Below are positions 1-5,802 of a stretch of DNA of 15,676 nt, piece by piece. How positions within the stretch are numbered: position 1 is the stretch's first letter; every line of letters begins with the position of its first letter. The translations under genes were made by a program, and so were the position numbers. Source of the stretch: an uncultured Clostridia bacterium (lineage in GTDB: Bacteria > Bacillota > Clostridia > TANB77 > CAG-508); the NCBI GenBank assembly GCA_948852945.1, contig CAQPBJ010000024.1:2381-18056 (forward strand). Reading direction: 5' to 3'. The notes beneath the pieces were generated by a model that was given only the letters and a program-made list of their open reading frames with translations, was not told the DNA's origin and did not search any database.

Positions 1-235
1 GTGTTTGTCCGTTATCACCTGGTTGTTGCCCTGATGGTGGTGGAGTTTGTCCATTATCACCTGGTTGTTGCCCTGATGGTGGTGTTTGTCCATTATCACC
101 TGGTTGTTGTCCTGATGGTGGATTTTGTCCATTATCACCTGGTTGTTGCCCTGATGGTGGTGGAGTTTGTCCATTGTCACCTGGTTGTTGTGTTCCTGCT
201 GGTGGTGGATTTTGTCCATTACCACTTGGTTGTTG
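1..235 (-). repeat. In-frame tandem repeat, 39-45 bp units, in the coiled-coil gene
   Basis: On the plus strand, units begin with TTTGTCC at 4, 46, 85, 124, 166 and 211, giving lengths of 42, 39, 39, 42 and 45 bp. All are multiples of three, so unit-length changes keep the frame. Read on the minus strand they encode PPPSGQQPGDNGQ-like peptides. The three left-hand intervals are nearly identical; the right-hand units, nearer the coiled coil, are more diverged (AGTQQ and SGNGQ variants). The array runs off the window, so the copy number is unknown. It is more G+C-rich than the surrounding gene. Confidence 0.93.
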
Positions 236-904
236 TCCTCCTGTAGGCTCACTTTTTTGACTATATGTATTATCTAAAATTTCTTGAACTGGTTGTGCCT
301 TTTTTTCAAATTCAGCTCTTATACGAGCTATTTGTTCATTACATATATTAATAGCTTCTTGCAACTGATTTAGTTTACTTTGCATAGCATTCGTTTCTAA
401 AAATCTCATATCTGCACCTTTAGCTACCATTTCATCTAATTGTGCTTTTCTTTCTTCAGTTACATCTTCATATATATACTTAGGATCTGTTACGCCTCTT
501 TGTAGAGCAATTTGCATATCTAATCTTAAAGCATCTATTCCTTTTTGTAATTTTGTTGCAGCTTGAGTATAAAAAGCAATTTTTTCATCTAATCCATTTG
601 CTTCTTCATTTTTAACAGCTTGCTCCTGTATTAAAAGATTCTGTTTTCTCTGTTCAATTGCTTTTATTTTATCTTGTTGTTCTCTAATTAATTGTTCAAT
701 AGTTCCTTGATGTCTTGCAGATTGAACATAATCCATTGAATTATCAGATTCTTTCAACATTTCTTCATATTGTTCAATATGTCTTTGAGCTTCTCTTATG
801 TCTCTATCAAGATTTTGCATTTCACTTGAAATTCCATCATGCTTTGATTTAACCACATCGACAGATGCTTTTACACTTTTTATTAAATCATCTAACTCAC
901 TCAT
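1..904 (-). CDS. Partial coiled-coil protein with Pro/Gly/Gln-rich tandem-repeat C-terminal tail, function unknown
   Basis: The frame is open from ATG 904-902 to the window edge, giving about 301 residues with no stop, so the C-terminus is missing. The start is supported by an AGGAGGT ribosome binding site at 914-920, 9 nt upstream. Residues 1 to about 215 are highly charged, rich in Glu, Gln, Lys and Arg, with heptad-like spacing, and should form a long alpha-helical coiled coil. No signal peptide or membrane segment is visible. From about residue 220 the protein becomes a low-complexity tail of near-identical 13-15 residue units of the type TPPPSGQQPGDNGQ, six starting in the window and more probably beyond it. 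I do not recognise a family. It lies 72 bp after deoD on the same strand but has its own good promoter. A cytoplasmic scaffold is possible, as is a structural protein with an extended linker; both are guesses. The reading frame is certain, the function is not. Confidence 0.85.
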   Translation of the reverse strand, partial: MSELDDLIKSVKASVDVVKSKHDGISSEMQNLDRDIREAQRHIEQYEEMLKESDNSMDYVQSARHQGTIEQLIREQQDKIKAIEQRKQNLLIQEQAVKNEEANGLDEKIAFYTQAATKLQKGIDALRLDMQIALQRGVTDPKYIYEDVTEERKAQLDEMVAKGADMRFLETNAMQSKLNQLQEAINICNEQIARIRAEFEKKAQPVQEILDNTYSQKSEPTGGQQPSGNGQNPPPAGTQQPGDNGQTPPPSGQQPGDNGQNPPSGQQPGDNGQTPPSGQQPGDNGQTPPPSGQQPGDNGQT

Positions 905-944
905 TCTTTTTTTACCTCCTAGCGGAAATCACCGCATCACCTAT

Positions 945-973
945 ATTTTAACACATTTCGATATTTTTTTCAA
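945..973 (-). promoter_or_regulatory. SigmaA-type promoter of the coiled-coil gene
   Basis: On the minus strand TTGAAA (973-968) is followed after exactly 17 nt by TAAAAT (950-945), with a TGT just before the -10. Transcription should start near 938, giving a leader of about 34 nt with a small GCGG/CCGC hairpin (922-935) directly before the ribosome binding site. The promoter lies between the deoD stop and this gene, so the gene can be expressed apart from deoD. Confidence 0.6.
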
Positions 974-976
974 TAC

Positions 977-1699
977 TTATGTTAACTTTATCGCTGTTTC
1001 CAATGATAATTTAATCATATCATGTAATGAATTTTGTCTATCTTCAGATGTTAATGATTGTTTTTTCTTTATAGAATCCACTACTGTAAGTAGGCATGCA
1101 GCTTTTTTATCAAGCACTTTTGCTGTATAAAATAATGCAAATGATTCCATTTCCGAACCAACTATTTTTTTCTCTTCTGGTAATTGTTTCAAATACAAAT
1201 TTACATTTTCTAAATAAGGATCAAAGCATTCTGTACACGCCATATTTTCTTTTCTAATTGGTATTTTTAATTCTTTAGACACATTTTCTATTAAATCGTT
1301 AACTTCCATTGAAGCATTTACAAAATTAACCTCTTCACCTGTCATATTTTTTGCAAAATTTCCTGTAGTAAAACTTCCATCTACCAAAATAGTTTCTAAT
1401 AAATTTACATCTTCTACATATACTCCACATGAGCCTATTCTTATAATTGTATCAACATCATAAAATTTATAAAGTTCATAACAATAAATTCCCATACTTG
1501 GCATCCCCATTCCAGAAGCCATAACAGTAATTTTTTTATTTTTATAAAAACCCGTATATGCAAAAATATTTCTCACAGTATTAACTAACTTATAATCTGT
1601 TAAAAAATTTTCAGCTATATACTTTGCTCTAAGTGGATCTCCAGGCATAATAACAATTTTAGAAATATCGTCTTTTTTCGCCTCATTATGTGCAGTCAT
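977..1699 (-). CDS. deoD: Purine nucleoside phosphorylase, DeoD type
   Basis: This 240-residue protein matches the hexameric bacterial DeoD family (E. coli enzyme about 239 residues). The family phosphorolyses purine (deoxy)nucleosides to the free base and (deoxy)ribose-1-phosphate in the cytoplasm, for purine salvage. Visible motifs are MPGDPLRAKYIAENF (residues 18-32), RIGSCG (87-92), EMES (183-186), VVDS (206-209) and DRQ (220-222). Residues corresponding to the E. coli active site are present: His4, Gly20, Arg24, Arg43, Arg87, Ser90, Glu183-Met184-Glu185, the general acid Asp208 and Arg221. The E. coli SDH motif reads VDS here, but the Asp is kept. The ATG at 1699 has a GGAGGA-type site about 9 nt upstream. 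The gene is divergent from the slipin gene, ends in TAA, and has no obvious terminator before the next gene. No other deo genes are adjacent. Confidence 0.95.
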   Translation of the reverse strand: MTAHNEAKKDDISKIVIMPGDPLRAKYIAENFLTDYKLVNTVRNIFAYTGFYKNKKITVMASGMGMPSMGIYCYELYKFYDVDTIIRIGSCGVYVEDVNLLETILVDGSFTTGNFAKNMTGEEVNFVNASMEVNDLIENVSKELKIPIRKENMACTECFDPYLENVNLYLKQLPEEKKIVGSEMESFALFYTAKVLDKKAACLLTVVDSIKKKQSLTSEDRQNSLHDMIKLSLETAIKLT

Positions 1700-1726
1700 A
1701 CCTATAATCCTCCTATTTTCACGTAT

Positions 1727-1755
1727 ATTATACTTGTTAAGTCAAAAAAACACAA
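1727..1755 (-). promoter_or_regulatory. Promoter of deoD
   Basis: On the minus strand TTGTGT (1755-1750) and a perfect TATAAT (1732-1727) are separated by 17 nt. The predicted start lies near 1720, about 20 nt upstream of the ATG. The -35 hexamer overlaps the left arm of the inverted repeat at 1751-1783. Confidence 0.6.
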
Positions 1756-1783
1756 TAGCTATATCAAATTTAATACTATTGTG
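1751..1783. promoter_or_regulatory. Inverted repeat CACAATAG-N17-CTATTGTG between divergent deoD and slipin promoters
   Basis: CACAATAG (1751-1758) and its exact reverse complement CTATTGTG (1776-1783) lie 17 bp apart. The left arm covers the deoD -35 and the right arm ends directly before the slipin -10. The geometry suits an operator for a dimeric regulator acting on both promoters. No regulator is identified, and some of the symmetry could arise from the AT-rich composition. Confidence 0.35.
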
Positions 1784-1790
1784 ATATAAT
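1782..1790 (+). promoter_or_regulatory. Extended -10 promoter of the slipin gene
   Basis: The sequence TGATATAAT contains a perfect TATAAT (1785-1790) preceded by TGN, the extended -10 arrangement that needs little -35 sequence. No good -35 hexamer is visible 16-18 nt upstream. The predicted start is near 1797, about 26 nt before the ATG at 1823. Confidence 0.55.
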
Positions 1791-1822
1791 TGTTATGTAA
1801 TTTAATATTAAGGAGGTTCATT

Positions 1823-2611
1823 ATGGGCTTTTTATTACCTATTTTATTAGTAATACTTTTCATAGTATTAATCTCAATAAAACAAATAAATGAATACGAA
1901 AGAGGAATTTTATATACCTTTGGAAAATTTACACGTATATTAGAACCAGGTTGGCGTTTAGTATTTCCTATAATTCATTCTTATGACAAAGTTGATATAC
2001 GTACAAAAACTGTAGACGTTCCTGAACAAGAAGCAATAACCAAAGACAATGTATCTATAAAAATTAATGCAGTTTTATATTACAAAATCTTTGATGCAGC
2101 AAAAGCTGTTATTGCAGTCCAAAACTTTAACTATGCAGTTAGTCAATTAGCTCAAACTACAATGAGAAATATTGTTGGTTCTGTTTCACTTGATGAATTA
2201 CTTACACAAAGAGAAAAATTAAGTGATAAAATTTGTGAAATTGTAGATACAGCTACTGATCCATGGGGAATCAAAGTTGAAAATGTTGAATTAAAAGACA
2301 TTGCTCTTCCAATGGAAATGCAAAGAGTAATTGCAAAAATTGCTGAAGCAGAAAGAGAAAAACAGGCTGTTATAACAAAATCAGTTGGTGAAGTTGAAGC
2401 TTCAGAGAACTTAGCACGTGCAGCTGAAATAATGGGAAAAACTCCTGGTGCACTTCATTTAAGAACTTTAGCCACACTAAATGATTTAAGTAGTGATCAA
2501 TCAAACACAATCATTTTTGCTGTACCTATTGAAACACTTAGAGCAATCGATGGTATGGGAACTTCTGGTATAGAAAAAATTGCAAAAGCAATAAAAAAAG
2601 ATAAAGAATAA
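1823..2611 (+). CDS. Slipin/stomatin-like SPFH-domain membrane protein
   Basis: This 262-residue protein has one hydrophobic N-terminal segment (about residues 2-19) followed by a stomatin-type SPFH (prohibitin homology) domain. Recognisable stretches are YERGILYTFGKF, EPGWRLVFP, TKTVDVPEQEAITKDNVS and the helical IAEAEREKQAVI region. Slipins oligomerise on the inner membrane face and are linked to membrane microdomains and protease partners. I chose ATG 1823 because an AAGGAGG site (1810-1816) sits 6 nt upstream; an in-frame ATG at 1790 lies inside the -10 element and cannot be used by that transcript. The usual NfeD-type partner is not adjacent: the gene is monocistronic and ends at a strong terminator. 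Start and family are confident; the physiological role is not. Confidence 0.93.
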   Translation: MGFLLPILLVILFIVLISIKQINEYERGILYTFGKFTRILEPGWRLVFPIIHSYDKVDIRTKTVDVPEQEAITKDNVSIKINAVLYYKIFDAAKAVIAVQNFNYAVSQLAQTTMRNIVGSVSLDELLTQREKLSDKICEIVDTATDPWGIKVENVELKDIALPMEMQRVIAKIAEAEREKQAVITKSVGEVEASENLARAAEIMGKTPGALHLRTLATLNDLSSDQSNTIIFAVPIETLRAIDGMGTSGIEKIAKAIKKDKE

Positions 2612-2614
2612 AAT

Positions 2615-2649
2615 AAAAAGGCGAGTGCTTTCACACTCGCCTTTTTTTT
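2615..2649. terminator. Strong bidirectional rho-independent terminator
   Basis: The stem GGCGAGTG (2620-2627) pairs with CACTCGCC (2634-2641) around a CTTTCA loop. It is extended by AAAAA on the left and a run of eight T on the right. It begins 3 nt after the slipin stop. The A-run becomes a U-run on the other strand, so it can also terminate the convergent gene ending at 2656. Confidence 0.93.
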
Positions 2650-2655
2650 GTTGTT

Positions 2656-3132
2656 TCAAACATTTTTTATTTGCTTTGTTCTCGAATTGGTAATAAACAC
2701 TTTTCTGCCATCAAAAGTTTCCAGTCCAGTCATTTCTTCATCTACCACAAGCTTAGGAATCCTAATTTTCATTCCATCTTCAGTGTATTGCACAAATCCT
2801 ATTGGTCTAACTCCATGCATTTCCACCTCATCGCTTGCTACATGAACAAACTGTCTCCTTTTCACGCATCTGAGCATTTTACCACTCTGAAACACGTCCA
2901 CAAATATTATGTCCGCAACATTCAATTCTTGGCCATATTTTCTTTTGATGTTTTTGGCCAAAATCAGGAGTTTCACCTCATCTTCCTCTTGTACTACTAA
3001 TTGCAGAATCTCATTGTCAATCAATTTGCCAACAACGCACCCATAATCAAAGAAATATGCGCCGTTTTCAAACTCTCTGACCTCAAAGCGATTCCGCATC
3101 CTTTTTACTGCCCGGTTAAAGCTCAGTTTCAT
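2656..3132 (-). CDS. Hypothetical 158-residue protein, compositionally distinct
   Basis: The ORF has a convincing start: AAGGAGGTG lies 5 nt before the ATG, and an extended -10 (TGTTATAAT) lies upstream. The protein is soluble, with a basic N-terminus (MKLSFNRAVKRMRNRF), a Val/Ile/Glu-rich centre that looks like alternating beta strands (about residues 40-85), and no clear catalytic motif or membrane segment. I do not recognise a family. Its base composition differs from its neighbours: sampled 60-bp lines run about 38-47% G+C, and codons such as CGG, CGC and CTG appear that the flanking genes rarely use. It ends in TGA just before the shared terminator. These features suggest a more recent arrival from another genome. 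That it is expressed is likely; its function is unknown. Confidence 0.8.
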   Translation of the reverse strand: MKLSFNRAVKRMRNRFEVREFENGAYFFDYGCVVGKLIDNEILQLVVQEEDEVKLLILAKNIKRKYGQELNVADIIFVDVFQSGKMLRCVKRRQFVHVASDEVEMHGVRPIGFVQYTEDGMKIRIPKLVVDEEMTGLETFDGRKVFITNSRTKQIKNV

Positions 3133-3163
3133 TGAGCACCTCCTTAATATCGATGATGCTACT

Positions 3164-3172
3164 ATTATAACA
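3164..3172 (-). promoter_or_regulatory. Extended -10 promoter of the 158-residue gene
   Basis: On the minus strand TGTTATAAT holds a perfect TATAAT (3169-3164) with TG one base upstream. No good -35 is seen. The start would be near 3157, about 25 nt before the ATG. Confidence 0.5.
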
Positions 3173-3248
3173 CACTTTCACAATATTTTCACCTTTCTAC
3201 AACTTCTTCACATTAATATCATGCCATATACATTTCTTATTCTCATCA

Positions 3249-3257
3249 TGATATAAT
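3249..3257 (+). promoter_or_regulatory. Extended -10 promoter of the HNH gene
   Basis: TGATATAAT holds TATAAT at 3252-3257, the same 9-mer found before the slipin gene. The predicted start near 3264 precedes an AGAGGG site at 3275-3280. The -35 position (about 3229-3234) reads TACATT, a poor match. Confidence 0.5.
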
Positions 3258-3286
3258 GTTTTAAATTTAAAATAAGAGGGTTTAAT

Positions 3287-4225
3287 ATGAAAAATAAACG
3301 TAGTAATATAAAAACAACAATATCAGAAATTATAAAATATTGGATTAAATATGAAGATGAATGCGAATTAAACTTTGATTGGTCTGAAGCTGACAAGATA
3401 TGTTGGAGATGTGGAAATGAAAGAAAACTTCAAAGATGTCACATCATACCAGACTCACTTGGAGGTAAAGATGAACCAAACAATTTTGTTTTATTATGTG
3501 CTGCATGTCATGAAGAAGCTCCAAATGTCGAAAGTTCTACTTTCATGTGGGATTGGATTAAATCTTTCCACAATCCTTTTTACAATACATTCTGGCAAAA
3601 TCAAGCTCTTGAGGAATACGAAAGAATTTATCATAAAAGTTTTTTAAAAGAACTAGAAGAAAGAAATATTATATCTAATCACGCACTTTTTAAATTTTGG
3701 AATTTAAAAACAGGTAAAACTTCTTATCATTTTTGAAAACCTTATGGAAATATCTCGACATTAACTGGAAATTATAAACTTCACCTAGAAGCTTTTGATC
3801 AAAAATATCCTAGCAAAAAATACTGTAGTAATAAAAAACTTTTAAAAGAATTAGAATTCGAAAAATTTACTAATTCTTTTTGCGCACTTGCTGAAAAATA
3901 TCATTTCTCTGTTTGGGAAGGAAGAACAAAAAATCCTTATTCATTATGTATGAGTGCTATATTTCCAACTACTAGAAAAATTTTAGGCATTTCGATAAAA
4001 AAGAAAAATTATAATTATTTTATGTATCAATGTAATGAATCAAATCCTAATAATATACCAATCAGCTCTTATACCATTAATATTGGAAATAATCATAAAA
4101 AAATTTTAAACACAATCGAAAACATTATAGAAAAAATAATTAAGTCTAATGGAAAACCAGATTCAAATCATTCATATTATTTTGTTGCAGATCCACTTTG
4201 GAGACATAAAAATAATACAATTTAA
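3287..4225 (+). pseudogene. HNH endonuclease-like gene interrupted by an in-frame TGA
   Basis: A single reading frame of 313 codons runs from ATG 3287 to TAA 4223-4225, broken once by TGA at 3734-3736 (codon 150). The first 149 residues carry an HNH nuclease fold. Cys39/Cys42 and Cys71/Cys74 form a likely zinc site, with His52 in RCHIIP, Asn66 in NNFVLLC and His75 in CHEEAPN. After the TGA the frame continues with KPYGNISTLTGNYKLHLEAF and then a Lys/Asn-rich domain ending in YYFVADPLWRH. An ATG at 3950 is in this same frame but has no ribosome binding site, so a separate gene there is unlikely. UGG codes for Trp in the same ORF and UGA ends other genes, so reassignment is unlikely. Most simply this is a nonsense mutation, leaving a 149-residue product that retains all HNH residues. 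Readthrough or a base error are the alternatives. HNH genes of this type are often mobile or defence-related. Confidence 0.75.
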
Positions 4226-4306
4226 TAAATTTTTTTTAAACTAGTTATTAGATAAATTCCAACACGCATTTTTTTGGAAAATTATGTTTATTTTTTCTTG
4301 CTTTTA

Positions 4307-4335
4307 TTGCGTATTTTCCATTTATTTGATATATT
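4307..4335 (+). promoter_or_regulatory. Candidate promoter of the structured leader and 67-residue gene
   Basis: TTGCGT (4307-4312) and TATATT (4330-4335) are 17 nt apart, with TG at 4327-4328 making an extended -10. The start would be near 4342, leaving a leader of about 146 nt before the ATG at 4488, long enough to contain the fold at 4371-4444. The -35 match is only partial. Confidence 0.4.
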
Positions 4336-4370
4336 ATGCATGTGTTTGAAAACAATGTATCCTCGTTTTT

Positions 4371-4465
4371 GAGTTGGGTGTATAAACTAGCAGATAATCT
4401 CTGCTACAACAGCAGTATTTTACTGCTAACCAATACACCCGCTCATAGCTAGCTGGTGTAAATAC
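4371..4465 (+). ncRNA. Structured 5' leader: three-way junction with a competing downstream strand
   Basis: A closing stem pairs GGGTGTAT (4376-4383) with ATACACCC (4433-4440), extended by GAG (4371-4373) with CTC (4442-4444) past a small internal loop. Inside are two perfect hairpins: AGCAGA/TCTGCT (4389-4394, 4400-4405) and AGCAGTA/TACTGCT (4411-4417, 4421-4427). The three junction strands are each 5 nt. Because both hairpins use AGCAG/CTGCT, they can swap partners. A second GGTGTA at 4455-4460 could capture TACACC of the closing stem. Such mutually exclusive pairings are typical of cis-regulatory RNAs. It is not a tRNA (65 nt, no T-loop or anticodon arm), and I could not match it to a riboswitch class I know. 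It ends about 8-30 nt before the AAGGAGG of the small gene. Confidence 0.6.
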
Positions 4466-4487
4466 TTAAAGAAGGAGGTTAATACAT

Positions 4488-4691
4488 ATGAACAAAAAAG
4501 TTACAAAAGATGATTCATCAATTAAGCACTCAATGATACCTTTTTGTATTGTTGCAGTAGTTGCTATCGTAGCTATAACTATTTGTTTTTTATGCCTTAA
4601 TGGTTTTAATTCTCAATTTAGTTTAAGCAAAGAAAAAATTGAAGTAACCACCGAAAATAGTAACTCCAATTTTTCAAACACGATTGAATAA
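4488..4691 (+). CDS. Small single-pass membrane protein, 67 residues, function unknown
   Basis: The ATG at 4488 follows a strong AAGGAGG site (4472-4478), and the ORF ends in TAA inside a strong terminator, so it is a convincing small gene. The protein has a charged 14-residue N-terminus (MNKKVTKDDSSIKH), a hydrophobic helix at about residues 16-38 (IPFCIVAVVAIVAITICFLCL), and a 27-residue polar Ser/Asn/Glu tail. There is no lipobox or signal-peptidase site that I can see. It is preceded by a structured leader and faced by a convergent promoter. No family is recognised. It could be a type I-style toxin, a membrane regulator or a short surface protein. Topology with the tail outside is inferred from the lysine-rich N-terminus. 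Confidence 0.75.
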   Translation: MNKKVTKDDSSIKHSMIPFCIVAVVAIVAITICFLCLNGFNSQFSLSKEKIEVTTENSNSNFSNTIE

Positions 4692-4715
4692 GGGCTTCGG
4701 CTCTTATTCTTTTTT
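4686..4715 (+). terminator. Rho-independent terminator with UUCG tetraloop, overlapping the stop codon
   Basis: GAATAAGGGC (4686-4695) pairs with GCTCTTATTC (4700-4709), including one G-U pair, around a TTCG tetraloop and followed by six T. The TAA stop of the 67-residue gene (4689-4691) is inside the left arm. The minus-strand side lacks a U-run, so it should not stop leftward transcription well. Confidence 0.92.
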
Positions 4716-4841
4716 AATTAATATAGATAAGCAATTAAGCAAATTTATTACTTTTCTACTTTCATTATAATTATATTATTTTTAAATTTCAACATTTCAA
4801 CTATAACTTTTTTGTTGCATTTGAAATGCTTTTGTAAAACA

Positions 4842-4870
4842 ATTGTAACATTTCTTCATTTATCTGTCAA
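4842..4870 (-). promoter_or_regulatory. Near-consensus leftward promoter downstream of spo0A, convergent on the small gene
   Basis: On the minus strand a perfect TTGACA (4870-4865) is followed after exactly 17 nt by TACAAT (4847-4842), 11 of 12 consensus positions. It lies 35-63 bp beyond the spo0A stop. No ORF with a ribosome binding site lies in the roughly 150 nt it would transcribe before meeting the 67-residue gene antisense. A small hairpin (GCATT/AATGC, 4817-4829) would be near the start of the RNA. The rest of 4716-4904 holds only AT-rich sequence. Confidence 0.6.
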
Positions 4871-4904
4871 TTCTTCTTTCTGCTCATAATAAGTTATCAA
4901 TTTT

Positions 4905-5720
4905 CTACGCACTCTTAAGTTCTAATCTCAACTTATCAGCAATCATTGCGATAAATTCCGAATTAGTAGGCTTACCTTTATTAGCACTAACAGTATAACC
5001 AAAGATGTTTTCAGTAGTTTCAAGCTTACCTCTTCCCCATGCTACTTCAATTGCATGACGTATTGCTCTTTCTACTCTACTAGAAGTTGTTTTAAACTTA
5101 TGAGCAATTTCAGGATATAACTGTTTAGTAATTTGATTAATCATATCAATATCTTCAACAACCATCATAATGGCTTCTCTTAAATATTGATAACCTTTAA
5201 TATGAGCAGGAACACCAACTTCATGTATAATATTTGTAACAAGCGCTTCTAAGTTTTCCTCCTTCTTTTCTTGATCTGAAATTTCGATATAATTTGACTT
5301 TTGTTCTTTTACTATAAAATTCGTATTATTTTCTGGAATTTGATAATTCTTTAGTTCTTCTATTCTCTTAATTAGTACTTCTATATCGAAAGGTTTAACA
5401 ACATAATATTGTGCTCCTAAACTAATTGCTTGTTTAGTGATCTTGTCTTGACCAACCGCAGAAATCATCACACAGAAAGGATATTTTTCTAATGTAACTG
5501 CATTTAATTTTTCTAAAACTCCTATCCCATCTAAATGAGGCATGATAACATCTAATAATGCTACATCTGGTTTATATTGAACAATTTTATCAAATGCTTC
5601 ATTGCCATCTTTCGCAACAGCAATTACCTCCATATTTTCTTTTTGTTCAAAATACTTTTTTAATGTAGATACAAAATCAACATTATCATCTGCAATAAGA
5701 ACTGTAATCTTTTCTTTCAC
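4905..5720 (-). CDS. spo0A: Sporulation master response regulator Spo0A
   Basis: This 271-residue two-domain regulator matches Spo0A along its length. The receiver domain (residues 1 to about 115) has the acidic pocket Asp11-Asp12, the phosphoryl acceptor Asp57 (LLDVIMP), Ser87 and Lys109 (VVKPFD). A variable linker leads to the Spo0A C-terminal DNA-binding domain, with NIIHEVGVPAHIKGYQYLRE, SSRVERAIRHAIEVAWGRG and KPTNSEFIAMIADKLRLE nearly as in Bacillus. Phosphorylated Spo0A binds 0A boxes and switches cells toward sporulation. I chose GTG 5720 because AAAGGAG (5729-5735) sits 8 nt upstream; the in-frame TTG at 5738 would place the site inside the gene. It has its own promoter nested in the preceding terminator. 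SpoIVB, its common neighbour, is absent. The stop is TAG, with no strong terminator after it. Confidence 0.97.
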   Translation of the reverse strand: MKEKITVLIADDNVDFVSTLKKYFEQKENMEVIAVAKDGNEAFDKIVQYKPDVALLDVIMPHLDGIGVLEKLNAVTLEKYPFCVMISAVGQDKITKQAISLGAQYYVVKPFDIEVLIKRIEELKNYQIPENNTNFIVKEQKSNYIEISDQEKKEENLEALVTNIIHEVGVPAHIKGYQYLREAIMMVVEDIDMINQITKQLYPEIAHKFKTTSSRVERAIRHAIEVAWGRGKLETTENIFGYTVSANKGKPTNSEFIAMIADKLRLELKSA

Positions 5721-5773
5721 TATTTTTTCTCCTTTCAAATATAATTTAAAAATGTAAATTTTTTCCAGTTCTT

Positions 5774-5802
5774 ATTATAAAATTACTCAAAACTTTTTTC
5801 AA
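5774..5802 (-). promoter_or_regulatory. SigmaA-type promoter of spo0A, embedded in the upstream terminator
   Basis: On the minus strand TTGAAA (5802-5797) and a perfect TATAAT (5779-5774) are 17 nt apart. The -35 lies in the loop of the hairpin at 5783-5815 and the -10 begins within its T-tract. The predicted start is near 5767, about 47 nt before the GTG. I saw no clear sigmaH promoter or 0A box here. Confidence 0.6.

Noticed and set aside
1..235. Regularly spaced repeats as a CRISPR array
   Set aside because: Units are directly contiguous, 39-45 bp, in frame with a protein and without unique spacers.
1..246. Rightward 81-residue ORF with a repeating hydrophobic His/Val/Leu pattern
   Set aside because: It is the antisense shadow of the repeat tail of the leftward coiled-coil gene and has no ribosome binding site; its regularity comes from the repeat DNA.
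3734..3736. UGA reassigned to Trp or Gly in this genome
   Set aside because: UGG encodes Trp in the same ORF and in slipin; UGA ends the 158-residue gene before a terminator and ends murA in the TTGA overlap.
3950..4225. Separate 91-residue gene starting at ATG 3950
   Set aside because: It is in the same frame as the HNH ORF, the frame is open back to the TGA, and no ribosome binding site precedes it, so it is the downstream part of that gene.
4376..4440. tRNA gene suggested by a cloverleaf-like fold
   Set aside because: It is only 65 nt, with two hairpins rather than three, loops of 5 and 3 nt, no anticodon arm, no T-loop sequence and no discriminator pattern.
4735..4790. Possible 15-codon leftward ORF after the promoter at 4842-4870
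   Set aside because: It has no ribosome binding site and a low-complexity sequence; an untranslated RNA is the simpler reading.
4817..4829. GCATTTGAAATGC hairpin as the spo0A terminator
   Set aside because: The stem is about 5 bp and, read leftward, is followed by A-rich rather than T-rich sequence; read rightward a short TTTTG follows, but no gene needs it.
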